Assembly (NCBI GenBank): GCA_036003885.1
Contig: DASYSA010000236.1
Location: 1-19,082, forward strand
DNA: 19,082 nucleotides
Direction: 5' to 3'
Origin: DASYSA01 sp036003885
Lineage (GTDB): Bacteria; Acidobacteriota; Blastocatellia; UBA7656
The notes below the pieces were generated by a model, which saw only the letters and a program-made list of their open reading frames with translations, was not told the DNA's origin and did no database searches. Positions within the stretch are counted from its first letter, which is position 1; every line of letters begins with the position of its first letter. Positions 1 to 7,682 of this stretch are shown piece by piece. A program made the translations under genes and the position numbers.

Positions 1-1
1 C

Positions 2-886
2 AGTACGCTGACAAGTCTGGCGCATCCTGATCTGTCGCTCGCACCTTCCGTGCCCGAGATAGGCTTCATTCATCGACGCGCCGGTGACGCCGAGATCTAC
101 TTTCTGGCGAACACCGACAACATGCCTCACAAGACGAAGGCCACGTTCCGAACCGAGGGAATGGAACCCGACTGGTGGGATCCGATGACTGGAGGCATTC
201 GGCCCGCGGCGGTCGTGGATCGCGGCGCAGGCTCGATCTCGGTTGCACTTGAGTTGGCGCCCTACGAGTCGCGCGTGTTAGTGTTCTCACGGCGAGCGAG
301 CACCTCGACGCAGGCCTTGCCGGTATTCGCGGGCCATCCGCAGGAGATTGATCTCAGCACCGGCTGGCAGGTCACATTCGGGGACAATGGCACACCAGTC
401 AAGATGGACTCTCTGCACTCATGGACGGATGACGAGAAAACGCGGTACTACTCCGGGCTGGCTGCGTATGAAAAGACCTTCAGCCTTCCCGGCGACTTCC
501 TGAGCAAAGGAGTTCGAGCCATTCTCGATTTCGGCGAGGGCAAACCCACGGCGCCTCAAGCCCCGCGGACTAATGGCATGCGCGCGTTGCTTGAAGGCCC
601 GGTGCGCGAAGCGGCAGTGGTCACGGTGAACGGACGCCGCGCGGGTTCCGTATGGTGTCCGCCTTACTCGGTTGACGTAACCGAGTTCTTGAAGAGCGGC
701 GAGAACAGGATTCGAATTGTGGTGGGCAATACGGCGATCAATCACATGAGCGGTCACGCGTTGCCCGACTATCGACTCCTCAACCTGCGTTATGGCGAGC
801 GCTTTCAGGCACAGGATATGGATAAAGTTCAACCAGTTGAAGCGGGGCTGCTGGGTTCGATCCGCCTTCTCTCAAACTCGAAGTAA
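2..886 (+). CDS. Glycoside hydrolase, C-terminal part (GH106 alpha-L-rhamnosidase-like), 5' truncated by window edge
   Basis: The reading frame is open from base 2, so the gene begins before the window; a GTG at 50 is only an internal codon. About 294 residues remain, ending in TAA at 884-886. The first part (IGFIHRRAGDAEIYFLANT, then a WWDPMTGG segment and APYESRVLVF) matches the beta-rich region that follows the catalytic barrel in GH106-type alpha-L-rhamnosidases. The second part, from about base 340, has the pattern of a galactose-binding-like jelly roll: YEKTFSLP, VTVNGRRAGSVWCPPYSVDVTEFLKSGENRIRI and a closing GLLGSIRLL. Such enzymes release terminal rhamnose from pectic or glycoside substrates and are usually exported. 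No catalytic residue can be checked because that part lies outside. Other large GH2-like glycosidases share the jelly roll, so the exact family is less certain than glycoside hydrolase as such. Confidence 0.75.
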   Translation, partial: STLTSLAHPDLSLAPSVPEIGFIHRRAGDAEIYFLANTDNMPHKTKATFRTEGMEPDWWDPMTGGIRPAAVVDRGAGSISVALELAPYESRVLVFSRRASTSTQALPVFAGHPQEIDLSTGWQVTFGDNGTPVKMDSLHSWTDDEKTRYYSGLAAYEKTFSLPGDFLSKGVRAILDFGEGKPTAPQAPRTNGMRALLEGPVREAAVVTVNGRRAGSVWCPPYSVDVTEFLKSGENRIRIVVGNTAINHMSGHALPDYRLLNLRYGERFQAQDMDKVQPVEAGLLGSIRLLSNSK

Positions 887-901
887 GGCGCTAACTTCGA
901 G
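877..901 (+). terminator. Hairpin over the hydrolase stop codon, possible terminator
   Basis: CTCGAAGT at 877-884 and ACTTCGAG at 894-901 form a perfect 8-bp stem with a 9-base loop. The stop codon TAA starts inside the left arm. There is no T-run after it, so intrinsic termination is only possible, not shown. Confidence 0.3.
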
Positions 902-1223
902 CAAGCGGCCGCGAACGAGACTGGCCAATGAAAGCCGGCATGATTCGTTCCGGCATCCGGGCCTGGCCCTGAGATCAATGGGGGCCAATAAGCTGTTGCA
1001 GAAAGAAGAATTGCCGCATAGACTGTGGCCTACACGGACAATCAATCGGCAATGATCGCATAGGAGATTGTTCCAATGCCCGACAAGACTGTTGCTCGCA
1101 ACCATTCTCGCGGTGACCCATAACAGTTTCGGTCGATGACAGGCGACACCCAGCTCCGGCCAACGCGCCGGTGCAAAAATTCATAAAAAAAAACAAACGG
1201 CTCTGAAGGAGAAGGAGATCAAG
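887..1223. other. Intergenic region without a recognisable gene
   Basis: This stretch between the hydrolase and the protease has no ORF with coding character on either strand. The right end is AT-rich, with a run of nine A at 1185-1193 just before the protease ribosome binding site. I see no tRNA, no riboswitch and no convincing -35/-10 pair. Confidence 0.5.
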
Positions 1224-1952
1224 ATGAAAAGAACGATACGCAGCTTGGCTTCTATTGCCGTGGTGCTTTTGGCCATTTCGCTCGACTGTGCGGCGCAAGA
1301 TAGTATGACGAAAGTTCTGAAACAGCACGAGCCGTACACGATTACGGTAGCGCTTGAGTTCAGCAAGAAAAATATGAATCCGATGCTGCGCGTCCTTTCG
1401 TTTGTTGGCTCCGTCGAGCCCAACGCCCATGCTACGGGCTTCCTTGTAGGAGAGGGGCTGGTGATGACCAGCTATCACGTCGTTTCTGGAAAGCTGAGCA
1501 GCGGCAAGAAGAGGTTGCTTGGATTCAAGCCTGATGACGAACTTCAGGTCAAAGCATACGTCAACGGCTGCCATGCGAAAGTGGTTAAGGTTGATGAAGA
1601 AGCTGACCTCGCTCTGCTGCGAATCTGTACATCCAAACAGGCTCAGAAGCCTACGTTCTTGACGAAACCCGGCACCGATGAGCAGCTGATTCTAATCGCC
1701 CAGCCCGGGGACCAGAAGATGGTACGCCGGGGCAAGTTCAACGGGCTTTACAGTTTTCGTGGTTACGAATATTGGTCCGTAAAAATCGACGGCCAGGACG
1801 GTTTCTCAGGCAGTCCGGTTTATAACATCAACGGCGACATAGTTGGAGTATTCTGCCTTTATGACTGGAAGCGCGGAGTCGCGTTACTCAGCCCTGGAAT
1901 AAAAGCGCAGCAGTTTCTCCTGGACTACAATTCAGCCGCCGCCACCCCATAA
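1224..1952 (+). CDS. Exported trypsin-like serine protease (S1/HtrA-like fold)
   Basis: This 242-residue protein has a clear N-terminal signal peptide: positive MKR, a hydrophobic stretch at about 8-20, and a likely signal peptidase I site after CAA at residue 24. The cysteine at 22 does not sit in a good lipobox. The chymotrypsin-fold catalytic triad is readable: H85 in MTSYHVVSG, D128 in EEADLALL, and S197 in DGFSGSPVYN, where GFSGSP is the usual nucleophile motif. No PDZ domain follows, so this is a bare protease domain, shorter than DegP/HtrA proteins. The start is well supported by AGGAGAAGGAG a few bases upstream of the ATG. It probably acts in the periplasm or outside the cell; the substrate is unknown. 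It stands alone, with gaps of over 250 bases on both sides. Confidence 0.85.
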   Translation: MKRTIRSLASIAVVLLAISLDCAAQDSMTKVLKQHEPYTITVALEFSKKNMNPMLRVLSFVGSVEPNAHATGFLVGEGLVMTSYHVVSGKLSSGKKRLLGFKPDDELQVKAYVNGCHAKVVKVDEEADLALLRICTSKQAQKPTFLTKPGTDEQLILIAQPGDQKMVRRGKFNGLYSFRGYEYWSVKIDGQDGFSGSPVYNINGDIVGVFCLYDWKRGVALLSPGIKAQQFLLDYNSAAATP

Positions 1953-1991
1953 AACCCGCAGCCGCGGATCACGGCCTCAATGAGCTACACC

Positions 1992-2019
1992 AGGGGTTGC
2001 TGCAAAGGCAGCAACCCTT
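1992..2019 (+). terminator. Strong hairpin downstream of the protease gene
   Basis: GGGTTGCTGC at 1994-2003 pairs perfectly with GCAGCAACCC at 2008-2017 around the loop AAAG, and one GU and one AU pair extend it. It lies 42 bases after the protease stop. There is no T-tract, so it may be a terminator or a 3' RNA-stabilising stem. Confidence 0.5.
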
Positions 2020-2059
2020 GAGCGAGCTTCGCCACGTCCGTAATGCTCCTGGAGGGAGG

Positions 2060-2124
2060 CCACGAATGACACGAATGATCACGAATGATTCGTGTTAGAT
2101 TCGTGGAATTCGTGTCATTCGTGG
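2060..2124. repeat. Palindromic intergenic repeat built from CACGAATGA / TTCGTG units
   Basis: The outer arms are a perfect 17-bp inverted repeat (2060-2076 and 2108-2124). Inside is a near-continuous palindrome, CACGAATGATTCGTG, at 2080-2094. The left half holds three head-to-tail copies of CACGAATGA starting at 2061, 2070 and 2080; the right half holds several TTCGTG copies in the opposite sense. I recall similar CACGAAT/ATTCGTG strings from many environmental genomes, but copy number in this genome cannot be seen here. It lies between the protease terminator and the sugar kinase gene. Confidence 0.75.
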
Positions 2125-2215
2125 GCCGACCTTGCCCTTCCGCGAGTTAGTTTGAGATTGACCTTGGGCCATTATCTTGCGCGCGGACATGGGTCGGTCA
2201 TAGACTGCTACGATT

Positions 2216-3319
2216 ATGACAGAGTCATTGAACGTGAAGTCGAAGGAAACCTGTCGCTGGGACATGGTCGCTCTGGGCGAAGTGATGCTGCGGCTCGACC
2301 CCGGTGACGGGCGCATTCATACCACTCGCGCGTTTCAAGTCTGGGAGGGTGGCGGCGAGTACAACGTCGCGCGCGGCTTGAAACGATGCTTCAAAATGGA
2401 CACAGCGATCATTACCGCGCTTGCCGATAACCCGGTCGGACGGTTGGTCGAGGACTTAATCTATCAAGGCGGCGTTGACCAGTCACACGTGCGCTGGGTG
2501 AAGTACGACGGTGTCGGGCGGGCCGTCCGCAACGGCTTGAATTTCACCGAGCGTGGTTTCGGAGTGCGCGCCGCCGTCGGATGCTCTGACCGGGGACACA
2601 CCGCAATCTCGCAACTGCGGCCAGGTGATATCGACTGGGAGCAGATCTTCGGGAGCGAGGGGGTTCGCTGGTTTCACACGGGTGGCATCTTCGCCGCTCT
2701 GTCGGAGACGACTCCTCTTGTCGCGCGCGAGGCCATGGAAGCAGCGAAGCGTCACGGCACGGCCGTATCATATGACCTGAACTATCGGGAATCGCTCTGG
2801 AAAGGCATCGGCGGTAAAGAGAAGGCGCGCGAAGTGAATCGAGAACTCGCTCCATTCGTCGATGTGATGATCGGAAACGAAGAGGACTTCACCGCCTGCC
2901 TGGGCCTGGAGGTCGAGGGTCTGGACGAGCATCACTCCAAGCTCGAGGTCGACAGTTTTCGGGGAATGATTGAGTGTGCTGTTGGCGAGTTTCCGAACTT
3001 TAAGATCGTTGCAACCACTCTTCGCAACGCGAGGACTGCGAGTGTGAACGACTGGGGCGCGGTCTGTTATGCCGACGGGCGCCTTTATCAAGCGCCAACG
3101 CGAGAGGGCCTGGAGATTTTTGATCGAGTGGGAGGCGGCGACTCGTTCGCGTCCGGACTGGTTTACGGATTGATGACGGGCCGGGGACCGCAGTGGGCGG
3201 TCGAGTGCGGCGCGGCGCACGGCGCGCTTGCGATGACTACGCCAGGCGATACGACCACCGCGACTCTTGCCGAAGTAGAGCGAGTAATGAAAGGCGGCAC
3301 GGCGCGCGTTGCCAGGTGA
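2216..3319 (+). CDS. kdgK: PfkB-family carbohydrate kinase, probable 2-keto-3-deoxygluconate kinase
   Basis: This 367-residue protein has the ribokinase/PfkB layout. The N-terminal part carries MVALGEVMLRLDP and WEGGGEYNVARGLKR, the sugar-binding region with its glycine-rich turn. The C-terminal part carries the second PfkB signature, DRVGGGDSFASGLVYGLMTG, with D309 as the expected catalytic base; GGGDSF forms the anion hole. These enzymes phosphorylate a sugar acid or ketose with ATP in the cytoplasm. The N-terminal pattern is the one I associate with KDG kinases, which make 2-keto-3-deoxy-6-phosphogluconate in uronate and pectin breakdown. Substrate cannot be proven from sequence, so fructokinase-like or other sugar kinase is the alternative. 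No good ribosome binding site precedes the ATG at 2216; a start slightly downstream is possible. The gene converges on a FadR-type regulator. Confidence 0.75.
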   Translation: MTESLNVKSKETCRWDMVALGEVMLRLDPGDGRIHTTRAFQVWEGGGEYNVARGLKRCFKMDTAIITALADNPVGRLVEDLIYQGGVDQSHVRWVKYDGVGRAVRNGLNFTERGFGVRAAVGCSDRGHTAISQLRPGDIDWEQIFGSEGVRWFHTGGIFAALSETTPLVAREAMEAAKRHGTAVSYDLNYRESLWKGIGGKEKAREVNRELAPFVDVMIGNEEDFTACLGLEVEGLDEHHSKLEVDSFRGMIECAVGEFPNFKIVATTLRNARTASVNDWGAVCYADGRLYQAPTREGLEIFDRVGGGDSFASGLVYGLMTGRGPQWAVECGAAHGALAMTTPGDTTTATLAEVERVMKGGTARVAR

Positions 3320-3399
3320 GCGACAGAATCACTTGAACTCCTGCGGGCAAGGATTCGTGTCGGCGTGCCGAATGAATTGAAACCAGGTTCGCCGGGCCT

Positions 3400-4296
3400 C
3401 TACTTCTTCCTGGCAACACCATCGTTGCTCGGGCCTGGATCGGGCACATTCTCTTCTGGAGTGTCGCCATAAGGGTCGGCCGGATCTTCTGACTCCTGCG
3501 CCTTCTGCGCAAGCACCAGGTGGTCGCGCATTGCGTTGCGTGCAGCCTCCGGATTCCTCTGGCGGATTGCGCGATAGATCTGTCGATGCATCTCCGCCGA
3601 TTCTTTCAGGTCCCTGGCGCGTTTAACGGTCTTGCTCCGAACGTCCAACAGAATAGTCGCAACCATGTTCATCAAAGCCGTGAGTATGCGATTGCCCGAA
3701 GCCGCGGCGACCGTCTGGTGAAAGCGTATGTCGTGGACGAGATACTGCTCGGGCTCGTCGAGCGAGGCATACATTCCGGTCAACTCCTCGGCCATCGAAG
3801 CCATCTGATCACCATTTGCACGTTCCGCCGCCAATCCAGCCATAGCCATCTCGATCGACTGCCGGGCTTCGAACATTTCAGCGGCGGTGAGTCCGCGCAG
3901 CGCAACCATAAGACGCAGAGGGCTGCTATCAAGAGAAGGCGGACCATCGGCGTCCACGACGAAAGTTCCCGCCCCCTGTCTCGACTGGAGAACACCAACA
4001 GCCGCAAGCGAACGGATGCCGGCACGCAGCGTGGGTCGGCTGACCCCGAGTAGCTTTGCCAGGTCGCGCTCCGGCGGGAGGCGGTCACCTGGACGCAATT
4101 CACCCCGCTGGATCATCCTTCGAAGATGCAGTACGACCTCCTCCGAAGTCGTTCCACTTCTGTCTAAGTCAATAGCCTTGAATCTGGGTGGGGTCGGATC
4201 CGCCATGCCTTTTCGCTCGTCGCTCGGTGTTGATTTGTCGCTCACGGGGTTGTCTGAGACTCGCAAGCTTCCGCTGCCGCGATTTCGTTCCGTCAC
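3400..4296 (-). CDS. GntR-family transcriptional regulator, FadR subfamily (wHTH + FCD)
   Basis: The protein has a winged helix-turn-helix at about residues 50-115 (EEVVLHLRRMIQRGELRPG, LPPERDLAKLLGVSRPTLR, GVLQSRQGAGTFV) and an all-helical FCD ligand-binding domain at about 138-265. D189, H193, H237 and H259 fit the metal-binding set of FCD domains, whose ligands are often carboxylic acids. FadR-type regulators commonly control sugar-acid and organic-acid catabolism, so the convergent KDG-kinase-like gene is a plausible target (inference). The longest frame starts at a GTG (4296) with a weak ribosome binding site and gives 298 residues; its first 30 are polar and low in structure. The ATG at 4206 (MADPTPPRF) is a realistic alternative start. 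The C-terminal tail from about 268 is acidic and proline-rich, ending in a lysine pair. Confidence 0.85.
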   Translation of the reverse strand: MTERNRGSGSLRVSDNPVSDKSTPSDERKGMADPTPPRFKAIDLDRSGTTSEEVVLHLRRMIQRGELRPGDRLPPERDLAKLLGVSRPTLRAGIRSLAAVGVLQSRQGAGTFVVDADGPPSLDSSPLRLMVALRGLTAAEMFEARQSIEMAMAGLAAERANGDQMASMAEELTGMYASLDEPEQYLVHDIRFHQTVAAASGNRILTALMNMVATILLDVRSKTVKRARDLKESAEMHRQIYRAIRQRNPEAARNAMRDHLVLAQKAQESEDPADPYGDTPEENVPDPGPSNDGVARKK

Positions 4297-4392
4297 GGCT
4301 TCATCTTAGTCAATCCGGGGCCCAATGTCGAACAACTTATTCTCCAGCCGTGCGTCGCGCGCCCAGACAGCGTGTCACCGTCCTCTTGAGCT

Positions 4393-4403
4393 GGTAGGAT
4401 ACC
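4393..4403. promoter_or_regulatory. Small palindrome in the divergent spacer, possible operator
   Basis: GGTA-GGA-TACC is a perfect 4+4 inverted repeat in the 143-base spacer between the GntR gene and the channel gene. GntR/FadR operators are short palindromes with G-T and A-C half sites, so autoregulation here is conceivable. The match is short and could be chance. Confidence 0.2.
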
Positions 4404-4439
4404 TCGAGCGTCAGATCGATTAGCAGGGAGCTTTGACAG

Positions 4440-5579
4440 ATGAGAGTCCTTGTTGCCATTGGGGGCGTGGTTCTTACGTTCCTTGTTCTCCTGGATGCAT
4501 TCGAAGCGATTGTGCTGCCACGGCGCGTGACCCGTCGATTCAGGCTGACCCGATTCTTCTATCGAACGTTCTGGAGGCCATGGAAAGCGGCTGCGCGCCA
4601 CATTCATTCAAGTAAGAAGCGCGAGAGCTTTCTGAGCTTCTTTGGTCCGCTATCGCTGCTTATGCTCTTGTCGCTCTGGGCGATCTCGCTGGTTATGAGC
4701 TTTGCGATGCTGCAGTGGGCGCTGCGACTTGGGCTGAACATCCCCCAGGAACAGGCCGGCTTTGGCACCTACGCCTACATGAGCGGCGTGACTCTGTTCA
4801 CGCTTGGCTTCGGCGACGTCACGCCCAGCGAGCCTCTTGGACGAGCGATGATAGTTGCGGAGGCGGGCATAGGGTTCGGTTTCCTCGCGCTCATAATTGG
4901 CTACTTGCCGGTGATCTATCAGAGCTTCTCGCGTCGCGAGGCAAACATCTCTTTGCTTGATGCGCGGGCGGGGTCACCTCCGAGCGTTGCGGAACTCCTG
5001 CGCAGACATGGCCAGAACATGGAGGAGCTTCGTGATCTTCTGCGCGACTGGGAGCGATGGTCGGCGGACTTGATGGAGAGCCATCTTTCGTATCCAGTTC
5101 TATGTTTCTATCGCTCTCAACACAACAACCAGTCGTGGCTGACGGCCCTCACGACGATCCTGGATGCAAGCGCGCTCCTCATCGTAGGGATAGATGGCGG
5201 CCCGGCGAGGCAGGCCCAACTCACCTTTGCGATGGCTCGTCACGCGGTTGTGGACCTCTCTCAGATCTTCAATACGCCGCCGCGCGCCCCTGTCCCCGAT
5301 CGGTTGTCGCCCGGGGAACTGACCCGGTTGCGCGGGCTCCTGGCGGCTACCGACATCAAGCTGCGTGATGACATCGCGGCTGATCAGAAGCTGTGTGAGC
5401 TGCGACAAATGTATGAGCCCTATGCAAACTCATTGGCCGACTACCTGTTCGTGACGATTCCGACCTGGATACCGCCCGGGGAGACCTTCGACAATTGGCA
5501 AACCAGCGCCTGGGGACGGATTTCGAGAGGGATCGCAGGTTCGCCTGTCATAGAGTCGCGCGACGAAGAACACTCTTAG
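4440..5579 (+). CDS. Two-transmembrane potassium-channel-like protein with a large soluble C-terminus
   Basis: This 379-residue membrane protein has an N-terminal hydrophobic segment at about 3-20, a second at about 67-93, a pore region at about 112-128 and a third segment at about 135-160. The pore contains TLGFGDVTP (residues 121-129), which is the K+ selectivity filter pattern TxGxGD in a variant form. This places it in the Ion_trans_2 channel group. The rest, about residues 165-379, is soluble with charged helices; it does not look like an RCK/TrkA_N nucleotide-binding domain. GGGAG lies about eight bases before the ATG and supports this start. It is transcribed divergently from the GntR gene and stands alone, so there is no operon context for its gating signal. 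A monovalent cation channel is likely; strict K+ selectivity is not proven. Confidence 0.75.
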   Translation: MRVLVAIGGVVLTFLVLLDAFEAIVLPRRVTRRFRLTRFFYRTFWRPWKAAARHIHSSKKRESFLSFFGPLSLLMLLSLWAISLVMSFAMLQWALRLGLNIPQEQAGFGTYAYMSGVTLFTLGFGDVTPSEPLGRAMIVAEAGIGFGFLALIIGYLPVIYQSFSRREANISLLDARAGSPPSVAELLRRHGQNMEELRDLLRDWERWSADLMESHLSYPVLCFYRSQHNNQSWLTALTTILDASALLIVGIDGGPARQAQLTFAMARHAVVDLSQIFNTPPRAPVPDRLSPGELTRLRGLLAATDIKLRDDIAADQKLCELRQMYEPYANSLADYLFVTIPTWIPPGETFDNWQTSAWGRISRGIAGSPVIESRDEEHS

Positions 5580-5724
5580 GATGCGGATCAGGAGCTCCCT
5601 CAAGGCGCTCTTCGTCGATGCGCATCTTGACAACTCTCTGAAGTATTCTTTCTGACGACCCCAGCCATGTGTTTATCTTGTCGTCGATGGCTGTACTGAA
5701 TCGCTCGCTCGGCGAGATGAACAC
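5548..5724 (-). CDS. Possible small protein (58 aa) downstream of the hybrid kinase
   Basis: A frame starting at GTG 5724 and ending at TGA 5548-5550 encodes a charged 58-residue peptide beginning MFISPSERFSTAIDDK, with KMRIDEERLEG in the middle. The frame stays open further upstream into the end of the kinase gene, so the start is uncertain. Its composition and codon use are ordinary for the region, which is why I list it. It has no clear ribosome binding site, no recognised domain, and its end overlaps the convergent channel gene by 32 bases. It could be a real third gene of the minus-strand unit or chance. Confidence 0.3.
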   Translation of the reverse strand: MFISPSERFSTAIDDKINTWLGSSERILQRVVKMRIDEERLEGAPDPHPKSVLRRATL

Positions 5725-5764
5725 CCTGGCGGGTTCACAGGGAGCCAGGTCTTCTTGCCACCTT

Positions 5765-7651
5765 TCAGTTTTTAGTGAGCCTCGCAGCCACGGCCACCAA
5801 TTCGGCAGGCGCTACAGGCTTTGAGAGATGAGCTTGATAGCCTTCAGCGAGAGCCCGTGAGCGATCTTCGCTGCCAGCATAAGCTGTCAAGGCGATCGCC
5901 GGAATTGTACCACCTTCCTCCGGTGGTAGAGTTCTGACTTTCCCAATGAGGTCGAATCCGTCCTCGTCGGGCATGGCGATATCAGCCACCAGGAGATCGG
6001 GGAGAATAGTTCTGGAAAGGCCTGAACTGTCTGGTTCGCTATTGAGCGCTCCTTTGACTGCGACTATCGCTTCGGCGCAGCAACTAGCCGATGTCACTCT
6101 GGCGCCTGCTTTCTGAAGAGAGACCTTCAATAGCTCGCGCACATCAGGATCGTCGTCCACAGCCACCACCCAAATGCCGCCGAGAGCCTTGTCGTCGACT
6201 GCACGCTGGTCACCGGAGTTGCTGCTTGGCGTTGCATGATCAGTTGATTCCTCGGCAAACGGTAGCGTCACTACGAAGGTCGCCCCCTGTCCATTCCCAG
6301 GACTCGTCGCCAGGACTGTCCCACCGTGCATTTCTACGATGTGCCGAACGATTGAAAGCCCCAATCCCAGGCCGCCGTGTTTTCTAGAGCTGGCGAGGTC
6401 GGCTTGCCAGAAGCGGTCAAATACATGAGGCAGGAATTCCGGGCTGATGCCTTCTCCGTTATCCGACACTGTTAACCGGACCCGATCCTGATGTTCGAGG
6501 TTGATCTCTATTCGTCCGCCGTTGGGTGTGAACTTTATCGCGTTTGTTATCAGATTCCACACAACCTGCTGCAGGCGAACGGAGTCGCCGGATACAGGCC
6601 TGGATGAAGGAGCTAGCGTTGATTCAATCTGAATTGATTTGGCATCGGCCGCCGGGTGCAACGCCTCCAGCACGACCTCGACAATCCGCGAAAAGGATAT
6701 CTGCTTTTGTTCGAGGTTCAGGTTCCCTGTTGTTATCCGCGAGACGTCGAGAATATCATTAACGATTTGCGATTGTGCAAGAGCGTTGCGCTTAATGACC
6801 TCGACAGCCTGATCGATGAGCTTTTCGACCCTTGGTTGTGCGCTAAGTATGTGTGTCCAACCAACTATGGCGTTGAGTGGTGTACGCAACTCATGGCCTA
6901 AAGTTGCCAGGAACTCATCTTTGCTCCTGTTGGCTGTTTCGGCATCCCTTCGTGCCTGTTGCTCCCGCACGAGCAAATCATCCTTCACCTTGTTTGCGAT
7001 TTGCAGCTCAGCGGTGCGCTCAGAAACTCGCCGTTCAAGCTCCGCGTTTATCTGCCGGATCTGCTCTTCAGTTCGCTTGCGTTCGGTGATATCGCGAATC
7101 AACCAGCGTAGAGCGGTCACCTCACCTGATGGGCGAGTTACCGCCGTAACTTTGATCGCTGCTTCGAAAGCTTCGCCTTGACGCCGTCGCATGCGTATTT
7201 CGAATTCTTTGTCACAATCGGCGCCCAATAGTGAGACTCGATGCAATTGGCTTCGAAACGCATCGTGTTGTTCCTCGGCTACAAAAACGGACAGAGGCTT
7301 TCCAACTAAGAACTTCGGAGCGACGCCACAGAGTCGACCGGCCGCGAAATTGGCCTCAGAAATTGCCCCTATGGGGTCCGTGACTAAATAACCGTCAGGG
7401 GCAGCGTCGAAGAGGTCCATGTAACGTTGACGTTGCAGTTCCAGCCCCTCACGAGCCGCCTGCAGTTCTTCGTTTTGCTGACGCAACTCCTCGTCAGCGA
7501 CCTGCAACTCCTCGAACGCAACCTGAAGCTGCTCGATGGCTGCGGCTGTAATATTCTCCTCTTGCGCTCGGGATCCGCTCGCGCGTTGCCGCAGCTCTTC
7601 CATGCGTTTGCGAGCGGCTCTGATCTCATCATTGAATTCGCCGCTACTCAC
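5765..7651 (-). CDS. Hybrid sensor histidine kinase: coiled coil-PAS-HisKA-HATPase_c-REC
   Basis: I place the start at GTG 7651, because GGGGAG sits seven bases upstream; a GTG at 7711 would add 20 residues but would overlap the repaired upstream CheB frame. With the 7651 start the protein has 628 residues. Order: a heptad-rich coiled coil at about 15-75 (QLQVAFEELQVADEELRQQN), a PAS domain at about 75-190 ending in the RDITERKR linker, a HisKA domain with phosphoacceptor H253 in LATLGHELRTPLN, an ATP-binding domain at about 355-465 (NLITNAIKF, SDNGEGI, GGLGLGLSIV), and a C-terminal receiver at about 495-625 with acidic D499/D500, phosphoacceptor D557 (VADIAMPDEDG), T589 and K611. There are no transmembrane segments, so it is cytoplasmic. 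It follows the CheB-like gene with a 31-base gap if the frameshift there is corrected, implying one operon. The signal sensed is unknown. Confidence 0.88.
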   Translation of the reverse strand: MSSGEFNDEIRAARKRMEELRQRASGSRAQEENITAAAIEQLQVAFEELQVADEELRQQNEELQAAREGLELQRQRYMDLFDAAPDGYLVTDPIGAISEANFAAGRLCGVAPKFLVGKPLSVFVAEEQHDAFRSQLHRVSLLGADCDKEFEIRMRRRQGEAFEAAIKVTAVTRPSGEVTALRWLIRDITERKRTEEQIRQINAELERRVSERTAELQIANKVKDDLLVREQQARRDAETANRSKDEFLATLGHELRTPLNAIVGWTHILSAQPRVEKLIDQAVEVIKRNALAQSQIVNDILDVSRITTGNLNLEQKQISFSRIVEVVLEALHPAADAKSIQIESTLAPSSRPVSGDSVRLQQVVWNLITNAIKFTPNGGRIEINLEHQDRVRLTVSDNGEGISPEFLPHVFDRFWQADLASSRKHGGLGLGLSIVRHIVEMHGGTVLATSPGNGQGATFVVTLPFAEESTDHATPSSNSGDQRAVDDKALGGIWVVAVDDDPDVRELLKVSLQKAGARVTSASCCAEAIVAVKGALNSEPDSSGLSRTILPDLLVADIAMPDEDGFDLIGKVRTLPPEEGGTIPAIALTAYAGSEDRSRALAEGYQAHLSKPVAPAELVAVAARLTKN

Positions 7652-7682
7652 AACAGCACTCCCCTTTCGACTCCTGTCGTCG

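Noticed and set aside
975..1574. Minus-strand 199-codon frame opposite the protease start
   Set aside because: The plus-strand protease has a strong ribosome binding site, signal peptide and complete catalytic triad, so the antisense frame is a shadow.
3887..4309. Plus-strand frame opposite the GntR regulator
   Set aside because: The minus-strand frame has a clear winged helix and FCD metal ligands; the plus-strand translation is arginine/serine-rich noise.
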